Source: Streptomyces sp. ALI-76-A
GTDB taxonomy: Bacteria; Actinomycetota; Actinomycetes; Streptomycetales; Streptomycetaceae
NCBI RefSeq assembly: GCF_030287445.1
Contig: NZ_JASVWB010000002.1
Location: 5,332,001-5,396,000 of the forward strand
Length of the DNA stretch: 64,000 nucleotides
Direction of reading: 5' to 3'
The notes beneath the pieces were generated by a model, which was not told the DNA's origin, ran no database searches, and saw nothing but the letters and a program-made list of their open reading frames with translations. A program made the position numbers and the translations under genes. This document shows, piece by piece, positions 45,493 through 54,975 of the stretch. Numbering within the stretch: the stretch's first letter is position 1; every line of letters starts with the position of its first letter.

Positions 45493-47337
45493 GTGGATCA
45501 GATGCAGGGCCAGCTCCTCGCGGGGCGCTACCGGCTCGCCGAGCCGCTGGGCAAGGGCGGCATGGGCCGGGTGTGGCGTGCCCACGACGAGGTACTGCAC
45601 CGAGCCGTCGCCATCAAGGAGTTGACCGCCGCGCTCTACGTGTCCGAGAGCGACCAGGCCGTGCTCCTCGCCCGCACCCGCGCGGAGGCCCGCGCGGCCG
45701 CCCGGATCAACCACTCCGCGGTCGTCACCGTGCACGACGTGCTGGACCACGACAACCGGCCGTGGATCGTGATGGAGCTGGTCGAGGGCCATTCGCTGGC
45801 CGACGCGGTCAAGGAACAGGGGCGCATCGAGCCGACGGAGGCCGCCCGCGTCGGGCTGTGGGTGCTGCGGGCGCTGCGCGCCGCGCACACCGCCGGGGTG
45901 CTGCACCGTGACGTGAAGCCCGGAAACGTGCTCCTCGGGCGCGACGGCCGCGTCCTGCTCACCGACTTCGGCATCGCCCAGATCGAGGGCGACACGACCA
46001 TCACGCGTACCGGAGAGGTCGTCGGCTCGGTCGACTACCTCGCCCCCGAGCGGATCCGCGGCCAGGACCCGGGCCCGTCCTCCGACCTGTGGGCGCTCGG
46101 CGCCACGCTGTACACGGCGGTCGAGGGCAGGTCGCCGTTCCGCCGCACGACACCGCTGACCACCATGCAGGCGGTCGTCGACGAGGAACCCGCCGAGCCG
46201 CGGTACGCCGGCCCGCTCGGACCCGTCATCGCCGCGCTGCTCCACAAGGACCCGGCCGTACGGCCCGGCATGGTCGAGGCCGAGCAGCTGCTCGCCGAGG
46301 CGGCGGAAGGGCGACGGCCGAGCGGGGCGCAGGCGTACGTGGCCACGCGGCCCGCAGGTCTCCCCGGTACGGCCGCGCAGCACTCGGGGACCCGCCATGT
46401 GGGTTCCGACCATGTGGGCTCCCGCTACACGGGCCCCCACCATGCCGGTCCCCACCATGCCGGTCCCCACCATGCCGGCCCCCACCATGCCGGTTCCGGC
46501 CAGGAGATGGAGGCCCCCTCCGGCGGGCGCTCCTCGGCCGCCGCCACGCCGGCCAGAGGCACGCCGTACCGCCCGACGCCGTACGCCGCTGCGATCGGCT
46601 CGACCGGTTCGACCGGACCGGTCGGACCGAGCGGCCCGACCGCACTCGGTCCGGTGCCCGCCGGTGCCACCGCGCCGCCCCCGACCGGGCGCCGCCGACT
46701 GCGCACGCTGGCCCTCGTCGTCGCCCTCGCCGCGATCATCGGCGGAGGGACCTCGGTGGTCATGCAGAAGTGGCACGAGGGACTGCGGACGAGCGGAGTG
46801 TCCGCGTCGCCGAGCCCGAGTCCGACGCCCGCGAACGAGCCGAGCGAAACCCCGGACGGCACCGTCCCTGCCGGCTGGGAGTCCGTCGAGGACCCTCTGG
46901 GTTTCGGCCTTGCGGTGCCCAAGGGCTGGCAGCGGAGCGTCTTCGGCGATCAGGGTGACCTTCGGCAGATCGACTACTCGCCCGACGGAGGCAAGCATCT
47001 TCTCCGTATCGCCGTGGACAGCGCGCCGGACTTCAACGACCCGTACGAGCACCAGGTCGATCTGGACGGGCAGTTGGCACGGAGACTGATGGAATACGAG
47101 CGGGTGAGTCTTCAGCGTCGGCTCTACCGGGACCGTCAGGGCTCCCGGCTGGAGTACGGCTGGACCGCGCAGGCCAAGGACACGGACTCGCCGGGGCCGT
47201 ACCGGGCTCTCGACCAGATGTACATCACCCGGAACGGGGTCGAGTACGCGATCTACATGGCCTCTCCCGCGGAGGACTGGGCCACCACACAGCAGCAGTT
47301 CGAGATCGTGCTGCAGAGCTGGCGTGAGATCCCGTAG
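45493..47337 (+). CDS. receptor-type Ser/Thr protein kinase 3 of 6, His-rich juxtamembrane repeats
   Basis: 614 residues from GTG 45493 (GGGGC upstream; TTG 45481 possible). The kinase domain is complete: PLGKGGMGRVW, K42 in VAIKEL, D140 in HRDVKPGN, DFG from D158, and DYLAPER. Residues about 300-340 contain AGPHH repeated four times plus RHVGSDHVGS, a histidine-rich stretch on the cytoplasmic side. The span is at 405-424 and the extracellular domain at 465-614 begins LGFGLAVPKGWQRSV. The 212-bp gap before it is large enough for its own promoter. Confidence 0.93.
   Translation: MDQMQGQLLAGRYRLAEPLGKGGMGRVWRAHDEVLHRAVAIKELTAALYVSESDQAVLLARTRAEARAAARINHSAVVTVHDVLDHDNRPWIVMELVEGHSLADAVKEQGRIEPTEAARVGLWVLRALRAAHTAGVLHRDVKPGNVLLGRDGRVLLTDFGIAQIEGDTTITRTGEVVGSVDYLAPERIRGQDPGPSSDLWALGATLYTAVEGRSPFRRTTPLTTMQAVVDEEPAEPRYAGPLGPVIAALLHKDPAVRPGMVEAEQLLAEAAEGRRPSGAQAYVATRPAGLPGTAAQHSGTRHVGSDHVGSRYTGPHHAGPHHAGPHHAGPHHAGSGQEMEAPSGGRSSAAATPARGTPYRPTPYAAAIGSTGSTGPVGPSGPTALGPVPAGATAPPPTGRRRLRTLALVVALAAIIGGGTSVVMQKWHEGLRTSGVSASPSPSPTPANEPSETPDGTVPAGWESVEDPLGFGLAVPKGWQRSVFGDQGDLRQIDYSPDGGKHLLRIAVDSAPDFNDPYEHQVDLDGQLARRLMEYERVSLQRRLYRDRQGSRLEYGWTAQAKDTDSPGPYRALDQMYITRNGVEYAIYMASPAEDWATTQQQFEIVLQSWREIP
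46441..46500 (+). repeat. in-frame 15-bp tandem repeat encoding Gly-Pro-His-His-Ala
   Basis: Four copies of CATGCCGGTCCCCAC (46441-46500, last diverging) lie within kinase 3 and keep the frame, giving a His-rich linker. Copy number is likely to vary between strains. Confidence 0.9.
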
Positions 47338-47544
47338 GCGCGGGCGTCGGCGGCAGGGGTCGGTGTCGGTGTGGTCACCGCCCGGAACCCCGGCAGCGCC
47401 CTGCTGCTCATGACGTGACCGCGGGGTCGCCACCCCCAGCAGGTCCGAGTTCGCCGGAGTGCGCGGTCACCCGCCCGGAGCGGCGGCACACTTGGCCGGT
47501 CAGCGCCGCGGAAGGGGACCGTCCGGCGCGGCATGATGGGGTGT

Positions 47545-49395
47545 ATGGCGACCCATGGGGATCAGGGGGACGACTTCCGGGTCATCGCGGGTCGTTACCG
47601 TCTGGAGGCCAGGCTCGGGCGGGGCGGGATGGGGGTCGTGTGGCGGGCCACCGATCAACTGCTCGGGCGGCGTGTGGCGGTCAAGGAACTCGGTCTCGAC
47701 GAGACACGCGCCGACGCGCGGGCCGAGACGCTCTCCGGGGCGCGCCTCGCGGACGGCGCCAGGCGCCGCAGGGAGCGCACCCTGCGCGAGGCGCGCGCGG
47801 TGGCCCAGTTGAACCACCCGCACATCGTCGTCGTCCACGATGTCGTCGAGCACGACGAACGCGCGTACATCGTGATGGAGTTGATCGAGGGCAGCTCTCT
47901 CGCCGAGCGGGTCGCCACCCACGGTCCGGTCGACGCCGACGAGGCCGCCCGGATCGGCATCGCCCTGCTGGGCGCGCTGCGCGCGGCGCACGCGGCCGGC
48001 GTCCTGCACCGGGACATCAAGCCCGCGAACGTCCTCGTGGAGGACGGCACCGACCGGGTCGTCCTCACCGACTTCGGCATCGCGCAGGTCGCGGGCGCCA
48101 CCACCCTCACCGAGAGCGGTTCCTTCGTCGGCTCGCCCGAGTACACCGCGCCCGAGCGGATGTCCGGGGCCAGGACGGGCCCCGCGTCCGACCTTTGGTC
48201 GCTGGGCGCGCTGCTGTGCACCGTCCTGAGCGGTGAGTCGCCGTTCCGCCGCGACTCGTTGGGCGGCATCCTGCACGCGGTCGTCTCCGCCGAGATACGG
48301 CCGCCCGCGCAGGCCGCGCCGATCCTTCCCGTCGTCCGGGGTCTCCTCGAACGCGATCCGGCGCGACGGCTCGACGCGGCACGGGCCGAGCGGATGCTGC
48401 GGACCTTCCGGGACACCGGGCGCACACCGAAGCCGCCGGCCGCCCGCGCCCGGAGCCGCACCCGCCCGCTGCGGTCCCGTGCCCTGCCGCTCGGCCGGGC
48501 CCGCACCGAGCCGTCGGGCCCACCGGAGCCACCGGCCGACCGCCCACCGGAGCCGCCGGCCGAGCGGACACCGGAGCCACCGGAGCCGCCGGCCGAGCGG
48601 ACACCGGGCGCGCCCGCCGACCACACGCCGTCCGTCCGGCAGGACCCGTCCGCCCGGCAGGACCCGTCCGCCCGGCCCCCGGCGGACGCTGCCCCGGGGC
48701 GCTCCCCGCGCGGCGTGCTGGTCACCCTGCTGCTGGTCGCCGCGATGGCGGGGGCGGGCGTGTCCGCGGTGGCCCTGCTGAGGAACGGCGGCGGCCACGG
48801 GATCGGTACGCCGACGAGTTCGGCACCGTACACATCGGCGAGCGCCGACCAGAGCCAGAGCCAGAGCCAGAGCCCGAGCCGGACCGCGACCCTCAGCCCC
48901 ACCCTCAGCCCGACCCGCAGCCGGAGCCCGGACCCGACCGTCCCCTCCGGGTACCGCCTCGCCGCCGACCCGGCCGGGTTCGCGCTGGCCGTACCGCACG
49001 GCTTCACCCGCGTACCGCAGGGCGATCGGGTGCTCTACCTGTCACCGGGGAAGACCTTCCGCCTCGGCATCAGGGTCGTCGAACCGGAATCCGGACCAGG
49101 CGCCGGAGACCCGCTGGCCGTGTTGCGGCGCGCGGCGGCCGACGGCCCGGCCGCCCACCCCGGCTACCGCGACGGCCGGGTCACCCCCGCCACACACCGC
49201 GGGCACCGGGCCGCGTTCTGGGAGTTCACCCGGGACGGGTTCAGCGTGGCGGAGGATCCCCGGCACACGGATCACCTGTGCTGGGAGGAGGACGGGCGGC
49301 TGTACGAGGTGTGGATGTCGGCGCCGGTCGGACAGACGCGGGAGGCGAGGCGGTACTTCGAGGTCGCCGTCGACACCTTGGTCACGGGTCTGTGA
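47545..49395 (+). CDS. receptor-type Ser/Thr protein kinase 4 of 6
   Basis: 616 residues from ATG 47545 (ATG 47533/47536 possible). Intact kinase motifs: RLGRGGMGVVW, K47 in VAVKEL, D157 in HRDIKPAN, DFG, and EYTAPER. The linker is proline-rich (EPPEPPAERTP, PPEPPADRPPEPPAERT) and basic. The span is about 391-413, followed by a QSQSQSQS stalk and the extracellular domain (about 470-616) starting AGFALAVPHGFTRVP. Compared with kinase 1, an extra stretch (ARAETLSGARLADGARRRRE) lies between the lysine strand and helix C. The gap to kinase 3 is 207 bp and to kinase 5 only 53 bp. Confidence 0.93.
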   Translation: MATHGDQGDDFRVIAGRYRLEARLGRGGMGVVWRATDQLLGRRVAVKELGLDETRADARAETLSGARLADGARRRRERTLREARAVAQLNHPHIVVVHDVVEHDERAYIVMELIEGSSLAERVATHGPVDADEAARIGIALLGALRAAHAAGVLHRDIKPANVLVEDGTDRVVLTDFGIAQVAGATTLTESGSFVGSPEYTAPERMSGARTGPASDLWSLGALLCTVLSGESPFRRDSLGGILHAVVSAEIRPPAQAAPILPVVRGLLERDPARRLDAARAERMLRTFRDTGRTPKPPAARARSRTRPLRSRALPLGRARTEPSGPPEPPADRPPEPPAERTPEPPEPPAERTPGAPADHTPSVRQDPSARQDPSARPPADAAPGRSPRGVLVTLLLVAAMAGAGVSAVALLRNGGGHGIGTPTSSAPYTSASADQSQSQSQSPSRTATLSPTLSPTRSRSPDPTVPSGYRLAADPAGFALAVPHGFTRVPQGDRVLYLSPGKTFRLGIRVVEPESGPGAGDPLAVLRRAAADGPAAHPGYRDGRVTPATHRGHRAAFWEFTRDGFSVAEDPRHTDHLCWEEDGRLYEVWMSAPVGQTREARRYFEVAVDTLVTGL

Positions 49396-49448
49396 CCGGT
49401 CGGCGTTCGAGGTGGATTCCGGACCGCTTGGCGCGATATGGATGACTC

Positions 49449-51170
49449 ATGAGCAGCAACGGGGGAGTCCCGCACGGGTCCGACGAGCCGACGAGTTTCA
49501 GCCTGCGGCCACCGAATCCACCGAGTCCACCGGTGGCGGTGCCGCACCCGGACAACCCGTACGCCCTGCCCACCCAGGTCGTGCCGCAGCCGCAGTCCAC
49601 ACTGGCGCAGCCCGCGGGGTCGCATCCCGGGCCGCCGCCAACCCAGTCGTCGCCCCCGCAGCCGCCGCCCGCACCGGCGGATCCCGGCACCGGCCGGCTC
49701 ATCGCGGGCCGCTACCGGCTGCTCGCCAAGCTCGGGCACGGCGGCATGGGCACGGTGTGGCGGGCCAAGGACGAGACGGTGGACCGCGAGGTCGCCGTCA
49801 AGGAACCCCGTGTCCCGGACCACCTCCCCGAGCGGGAGCAGGCCAACGCCTTCGAGCGCATGCGCCGCGAGGCACGGGCGGCGGCCCGGCTCGACCATCC
49901 CGCCGTGGTGAACGTCCATGACGTGGCCGACGTGGACGGCCGGCCGTGGATCGTGATGGAGCTGGTGCGGGGCCGTTCGCTGGGCGACGCGTTGCAGGAG
50001 GGCACGCTCGGGGCCCGGGACGCGGCGAGAATCGGCCTCGACGTCCTGGGCGCGCTGGAGGCCGCGCACGCGGCGGGCGTCCTGCACCGTGACGTCAAGC
50101 CGGACAACGTCCTCCTCGGCCGCTTCGACCGTGTCGTCCTCACCGACTTCGGGATCGCGCAGATCGAGGGCGAGACCAACCTGACCGACACCGGCGGCTT
50201 CGTCGGCTCGCCCGAGTACATCGCGCCGGAACGGGTGCTGGGCCGGCGCCCCGGCCCGGCGAGCGACCTGTGGTCCCTCGGCGTCGTCCTGTACGCGGCG
50301 ACGGAGGGCGTCTCCCCGTTCCGCCGCACGAACACCCCCGCCACACTCCAGTCCGTCCTCCACGCCACCCCGGCGCCGCCCGCCGCCGCGCAGGGCCCGC
50401 TCGCCGAGGCGATCAACGGCCTGCTCCAGAAGGACCCGGCGCGCCGTCCGAACGCCGCGCAGGTGCGTGCCCTGCTGGAGACCGCCGCGAACCCGCCGAC
50501 GCCCCGGCCCACGCAGGTCGTGTCGTACGCCGACGCCCCGCGGCGGGGTCGTCGGCCCGGCCGCAGGACCTGGCTGGGCCTCGGCGCCGCGGTCGTCGCG
50601 GTGGCGGCGGCGTATCTGGTGATCGCGGACCCGTTCGCGGGGCCCCTGCCCGACGGTTGGCGGACCAAGCACGAGAAGGACGTCGCCGCGACGCTCGCGG
50701 TGCCCGCCGAATACCAGCGCGCCGTGCCCGACCGGGAGAGCGACGAGGGCCACTGGGTCAGGTACACCGACTGGAGCGGCAGCATCTGGATCGGCCTGAC
50801 GCTGGAGAAGAAGGCCGAGGACACCAACAACGCCATCGCGGACTCCGCGGGCGCCGAGATGTACGACGACAACGCCGAGTTCAAGGAGAACGGCGCCTAC
50901 ACCCTCGGCATGCCCGCGAACCCGAAGAAACTGACCCCGGACACCGATGCCACCTACCGGGGCAATCCGGCCGCCGAGAACACCGTCCGCTACATGACCG
51001 ACGACAGTGAGAACCCGCGCCCGCGCGAGCTGAGGATCCTCTACTACAAGACCAGGGGCGGCGACATGTACAAGCTCACCGTCAGCTACCCCGGTCAGGG
51101 CGACTTCACCGACCGGGGCCGCGAGGTGGCGAGGACGGCGATCGCGAACCTGGACGTCGACAAGCTGTGA
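49449..51170 (+). CDS. receptor-type Ser/Thr protein kinase 5 of 6, N-terminal proline-rich extension
   Basis: 573 residues. Unlike its neighbours it has about 80 Pro/Gln/Ser-rich residues before the kinase domain (PNPPSPPVAVPHPDNPY, PQPPPAPADPGTG), a possible docking region. The catalytic domain is complete: LGHGGMGTVW, K118 in VAVKEP, D215 in HRDVKPDN and EYIAPER. The span is about 375-394 with a very short linker, and the extracellular domain (about 400-573) begins GWRTKHEKDVAATLAVPAEY. It lies 53 bp after kinase 4 and 54 bp before kinase 6, so these three are probably one operon. Confidence 0.93.
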   Translation: MSSNGGVPHGSDEPTSFSLRPPNPPSPPVAVPHPDNPYALPTQVVPQPQSTLAQPAGSHPGPPPTQSSPPQPPPAPADPGTGRLIAGRYRLLAKLGHGGMGTVWRAKDETVDREVAVKEPRVPDHLPEREQANAFERMRREARAAARLDHPAVVNVHDVADVDGRPWIVMELVRGRSLGDALQEGTLGARDAARIGLDVLGALEAAHAAGVLHRDVKPDNVLLGRFDRVVLTDFGIAQIEGETNLTDTGGFVGSPEYIAPERVLGRRPGPASDLWSLGVVLYAATEGVSPFRRTNTPATLQSVLHATPAPPAAAQGPLAEAINGLLQKDPARRPNAAQVRALLETAANPPTPRPTQVVSYADAPRRGRRPGRRTWLGLGAAVVAVAAAYLVIADPFAGPLPDGWRTKHEKDVAATLAVPAEYQRAVPDRESDEGHWVRYTDWSGSIWIGLTLEKKAEDTNNAIADSAGAEMYDDNAEFKENGAYTLGMPANPKKLTPDTDATYRGNPAAENTVRYMTDDSENPRPRELRILYYKTRGGDMYKLTVSYPGQGDFTDRGREVARTAIANLDVDKL

Positions 51171-51224
51171 CCGCGTGACCCGGCCGCGTCGACAAGGAGG
51201 CGGTGCGCGGGGTACTGATGGGTC

Positions 51225-53042
51225 ATGAGCAACGGCGGGGACAGCGCAGGCCCCAGGGACGCGCTGCTCGGCGGGCGATACCGTCTGATCGAGCGCATAG
51301 GCACCGGCGGGATGGGCACCGTCTGGCGGGCGCGCGACGAGCACGTGCAGCGTGAAGTCGCCGTCAAGCAGCCGAGGTTGCCGGGCGATCCGGAGGACGA
51401 GGCGCACCGCCGCGCCGCCCACCGGCTCTACCGCGAGGCCCGGGCCGCGGCGCGCGTCGACCATCCCTCCGCCGTCTGCATCCACGACGTCGTCGAGGAG
51501 GACGGAGTCCCCTGGATCGTCATGGAACTGGTCCGCGGCGAGTCCCTGTACCAGGCCCTCGGCCGTGGCCCCCTGCCGTTCCGCGAGGCCGCCCGCGTCG
51601 GCCTCGCCGTCCTCGGCGCCCTGCGTGCCGCGCACGCCGTCGGCATCGTGCACCGGGACGTGAAGCCCGCCAACGTCCTGCTGGGCCCGCACGACCGGGT
51701 CGTCCTCACCGACTTCGGCATCGCCCACGTCCAGGGCGAGGAATCGCTCACGGCCACCGGCGAGTTCATCGGCTCGCTGGAGTTCGTCGCCCCGGAGCGG
51801 ATGTCCGGCACGGGCGCCGGCCCCGCCTCCGACCTGTGGTCCCTGGGCGTCCTGCTGTACGCCGCCGTCGAGGGCGGCTCCCCCTTCCGCGGTACGACAC
51901 CGCAGTCGACCCTCACCGCCATCCTCGCCGCCGATCCCCCCGACCCCCGGCGGGCCGGACCTCTCGGCCCTCTCATCACCGCACTGCTGGCGAAGGACCC
52001 CGAGAGCCGCCCGGACCCGGAGGAGGTCGCACGGGTACTGGAGTCGGCGGCGGGGCGGCGGCCGGACCCGGACGCGGGGGGCCCGGACGGTGACGTGAGG
52101 CAAGCGGACGTGGAGGCAGGAGAGGCGGACGCGCCACAGCCGGGCGTACGAGAGGCCGCTGTATCAGACGCCGACGTAGCAGAGGCCTACGTACGAGAGA
52201 CCGGCGTACGAGAGAGCGGCGTACGAGAGTCCGGCGTACGAGAGTCCGGCGTACGAGGAGAACCGACTCCCCAGCCGGAATCGGAACCGACGCCCCAGCC
52301 GGAACCCGAACCGGCACCTCAGCCGGAACCCGAACCGGCACCTCAGCCGGAACCCGAACCGGCACCTCAGCGCGCACCGGAACCGGCACCGCGGGCCGAA
52401 CCGGCACCCCGACCGGAACCGTCGCCGGCCCCTCGATCAGCCCCCCAGCCAGCCCTTCACCCGGCACCCCGGTCGGTCCCGGGCACAGGCCGCCGCTGGG
52501 TTCTCCGTGCCGCCGTCCCCGTCCTCGGTGCCCTTCTCGCGGGCGGTATCTGGCTCGGTACCGCGCCCGCCGACGGGACGGCCGCGCGGGACGGGTGGGT
52601 GGCTCACCGGGGGGAGGGGACGGGCACCGTCCTGCACCTCCCCCGGTCGTACAAGTCGCTGTCCCCGACGGGGGACTCGGGTGACGCCTCCTGGCTCGCC
52701 GTCTACGGCGACGACACCATCCGCGTCCACCTCGGCGCGTGGGACAGGGCGCCCCGCTCCCCGATGGCCGAGGCGAAGGGGACGCCGGCCGACTGGGCGG
52801 GACACGAGCGGTCCCCCGGGCGGTACACCCCCACCAGCTTCCACGGCCAGGAGGCCGTCCTGTCCGACGTCACCTACGATCCGGACAGCGGGCCGACCCG
52901 TGTCATGCGGCTGACCATCCGCACCGACGACGACCGCATGTACCAGCTGCGTGTGGACATGCCCAAGGGGACGGCGGACGAGAGGAAGGGCACGGCTCTC
53001 TTCAAGGAGGCCCGGGGCCGGCTGGAGATCGCCGGAGACTGA
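51225..53042 (+). CDS. receptor-type Ser/Thr protein kinase 6 of 6, repeat-rich linker
   Basis: 605 residues. Kinase domain intact: [12 protein letters not shown]48 in VAVKQP, D145 in HRDVKPAN, and DFG followed by EFVAPER. The cytoplasmic linker (about 280-420) contains GVRES repeats and then a PQPEPEPA array. The span is about 430-447; the extracellular domain (about 466-605) starts [15 protein letters not shown] and contains [20 protein letters not shown]. Kinases 5 and 6 are the closest pair in the array (shared REVAVKxPR, [12 protein letters not shown]). It closes the cluster; a 230-bp spacer follows. Confidence 0.93.
   Translation: MSNGGDSAGPRDALLGGRYRLIERIGTGGMGTVWRARDEHVQREVAVKQPRLPGDPEDEAHRRAAHRLYREARAAARVDHPSAVCIHDVVEEDGVPWIVMELVRGESLYQALGRGPLPFREAARVGLAVLGALRAAHAVGIVHRDVKPANVLLGPHDRVVLTDFGIAHVQGEESLTATGEFIGSLEFVAPERMSGTGAGPASDLWSLGVLLYAAVEGGSPFRGTTPQSTLTAILAADPPDPRRAGPLGPLITALLAKDPESRPDPEEVARVLESAAGRRPDPDAGGPDGDVRQADVEAGEADAPQPGVREAAVSDADVAEAYVRETGVRESGVRESGVRESGVRGEPTPQPESEPTPQPEPEPAPQPEPEPAPQPEPEPAPQRAPEPAPRAEPAPRPEPSPAPRSAPQPALHPAPRSVPGTGRRWVLRAAVPVLGALLAGGIWLGTAPADGTAARDGWVAHRGEGTGTVLHLPRSYKSLSPTGDSGDASWLAVYGDDTIRVHLGAWDRAPRSPMAEAKGTPADWAGHERSPGRYTPTSFHGQEAVLSDVTYDPDSGPTRVMRLTIRTDDDRMYQLRVDMPKGTADERKGTALFKEARGRLEIAGD
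52203..52370 (+). repeat. in-frame 15-bp and 24-bp tandem repeats in kinase 6
   Basis: GGCGTACGAGAGTCC-type 15-mers (52203-52250, at least three copies) encode GVRES. Then 24-bp units containing CCGGAACCCGAACCGGCACC (about 52274-52370) encode PQPEPEPA. Both keep the reading frame. Confidence 0.9.
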
Positions 53043-53181
53043 AGCGGGCTGCCTGCCGCAGTGACGCCGGAGGGACGGGCACGGCAGACGAAGTGACGCC
53101 GGACAGACCGGGACCGCAGGCGGGGGCAGGAATCACAGACCGGATGATCGTCACTCATGACGCCCTGATCAGCGCGTTCAT

Positions 53182-53199
53182 TGCCAGTGATCACTGGCA
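53182..53199. promoter_or_regulatory. 18-bp perfect palindrome upstream of the aldehyde dehydrogenase
   Basis: TGCCAGTGATCACTGGCA is exactly self-complementary and lies 73 bp before ATG 53273, in the only spacer between the kinase array and the dehydrogenase. Its 9-bp half-sites fit a dimeric repressor such as a GntR- or TetR-type protein. No regulator gene is adjacent. Confidence 0.6.
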
Positions 53200-53272
53200 T
53201 CGTGTGCGCGGTCGGTGAATCCCTATTACCGACGGGTACCCAAAGCGTTCGCGCCGGAATACCCTGCGGCTC

Positions 53273-54886
53273 ATGACGGACGCGCAGGCCCCGGCCCAGA
53301 CCGGCACGAACCCCATCGCCCCCGCCCCGGCGGGCGCCCGTACCGCCGCAGACGTGGTCACCCCCGAGCTGGTCGCCCAGCTCACCAAGGGGGTGGTCGG
53401 CTCCGGCCGGACCGCCAACCACACGCCGTTCACCGGCGAGAAGCTGGCCGACCTGCCCGAATCCACCCCAGCGGACGTGGAGAAGGCCTTCCAGGACGCC
53501 CGCAGGGCGCAGTCCGTCTGGGAGAAGACCCCCGTACGACAGCGGTCGGCAGTGCTGCTCCGGTTCCACGACCTGATGCTGGAACGCCAGGCCGAGGTCC
53601 TCGATCTGATCCAGCTGGAGACCGGCAAGGCCCGGCTGCACGCCCACGAGGAGGTCCAGGCCGTCGCCGTCGCGGCCCGGCACTACGGGCGCAGGGCCGC
53701 CGCGTACCTGAAGCCGAAGCGGCACGCGGGCGCGGTGCCGGCGCTGACGAAGGTCACCGAGCTGCGCCACCCGCGCGGTGTCGTCGGCCAGATAGCCCCC
53801 TGGAACTACCCGCTGGAACTGTCGGTGGGGGACGCCCTGCCCGCCCTGGTCGCGGGCAACGCGGTCGTGATGAAGCCCGACACGGAGACCTGCCTCACCG
53901 CCCTGTGGGCCCGTGACCTGCTGATCGAGGCCGGTCTGCCCGCCGAGGTCTTCCAGGTCGTGCTCGGGGACGGCCCGGTCGTCGGCCCCGAACTCGTCCG
54001 GCACGCCGACTACGTCTCCTTCACCGGCTCCACCCGGACCGGCCGCGAGGTCGCCCAGGGCGCCGCCGCCCGGCTGATCGGCGTCTCCCTCGAACTCGGC
54101 GGCAAGAACGCCATGCTGGTCCTGGAGGACGCCGACCTCGACAAGGCGGCGGCGGGCGCGGTCCGTGCCTGCTTCTCCTCCGCCGGCCAGCTCTGCATCT
54201 CCATCGAGCGGCTGTACGTCCACGAGTCGGTCGCCGACGCGTTCCTGGAGCGCTTCGCCACCCGCACCAGGGCGATGCGACTGGGTACGTCCCTCGCCTA
54301 CGGCGCCGACATGGGGTCCCTGGTGGGGGAACGGCAGCTGGAGACCGTCACCCGGCACGTGGAGGAGGCCGTGGAGAAGGGCGCGAAGCTGGTCGCCGGT
54401 GGCGTGGCCCGCCCGGACGTCGGCCCGTACTTCTTCGAACCGACCATCCTGGACGGTGTGACCGAACCGATGGCGGTGTGCACGGAGGAGACCTTCGGCC
54501 CGGTCGTCTCCCTCTACCGCTTCCGCACCGACGACGAGGCGGTCGAGCTCGCCAACGCCACCCCGTACGGCCTCAACTCCTCGGTCTGGACGAGGGACGG
54601 CCGCCGCGGCCGTGAGGTCGCCGCCCGTCTGCGCACCGGCACCGTGAACGTCAACGAGGGCTATGCCCCCGCCTACGGCAGCGTCCAGTCCCCGATGGGC
54701 GGGATGAAGGACTCCGGTCTCGGCCGCCGCCACGGCTCCGAGGGCCTCCTCAAGTACACCGAGGCCCAGACGGTGGCCCAGCAGCGCCTGCTGCCGATGG
54801 CCCCCGCGCTCGGCATGGACGACGAGGCGTACGCGCGGTTCATGAGCCGCAGCCTCCGGCTGATGAAGGCGTTCCGCTTCCGCTAG
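53273..54886 (+). CDS. gabD2: NAD(P)-dependent succinate-semialdehyde dehydrogenase-type aldehyde dehydrogenase
   Basis: 537 residues. The catalytic glutamate is E274 in SLELGGKNA and the nucleophile is C308 in SSAGQLCIS; PWNYPLELSVGDALPALVAG and SFTGSTRTGREVA are family motifs. The long N-terminus (about 35 residues) and overall pattern match actinobacterial GabD2, which oxidises succinate semialdehyde to succinate; other aldehydes cannot be excluded. It stands as a single transcription unit between the palindrome at 53182 and the hairpin at 54895. The symbol follows similarity to the mycobacterial enzyme and is moderately certain. Confidence 0.9.
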   Translation: MTDAQAPAQTGTNPIAPAPAGARTAADVVTPELVAQLTKGVVGSGRTANHTPFTGEKLADLPESTPADVEKAFQDARRAQSVWEKTPVRQRSAVLLRFHDLMLERQAEVLDLIQLETGKARLHAHEEVQAVAVAARHYGRRAAAYLKPKRHAGAVPALTKVTELRHPRGVVGQIAPWNYPLELSVGDALPALVAGNAVVMKPDTETCLTALWARDLLIEAGLPAEVFQVVLGDGPVVGPELVRHADYVSFTGSTRTGREVAQGAAARLIGVSLELGGKNAMLVLEDADLDKAAAGAVRACFSSAGQLCISIERLYVHESVADAFLERFATRTRAMRLGTSLAYGADMGSLVGERQLETVTRHVEEAVEKGAKLVAGGVARPDVGPYFFEPTILDGVTEPMAVCTEETFGPVVSLYRFRTDDEAVELANATPYGLNSSVWTRDGRRGREVAARLRTGTVNVNEGYAPAYGSVQSPMGGMKDSGLGRRHGSEGLLKYTEAQTVAQQRLLPMAPALGMDDEAYARFMSRSLRLMKAFRFR

Positions 54887-54894
54887 GCCCGGTC

Positions 54895-54934
54895 GTCACC
54901 TTCCCGTCCGTTCCCGGACGGACGGGAAGGTGAC
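54895..54934 (+). terminator. 17-bp perfect hairpin after the aldehyde dehydrogenase
   Basis: 54895-54911 pairs perfectly with 54918-54934 around a six-base loop, 8 bp after the stop. It separates this gene from the oxidoreductase at 54976. Confidence 0.88.
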
Positions 54935-54975
54935 GGCAGGACCCGGACCCCACCGGTTCTCAACGAGGAGAGCAC

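Noticed and set aside
49272..52103. 943-codon minus-strand frame opposite kinases 4-6
   Set aside because: Antisense shadow of the kinase repeats.
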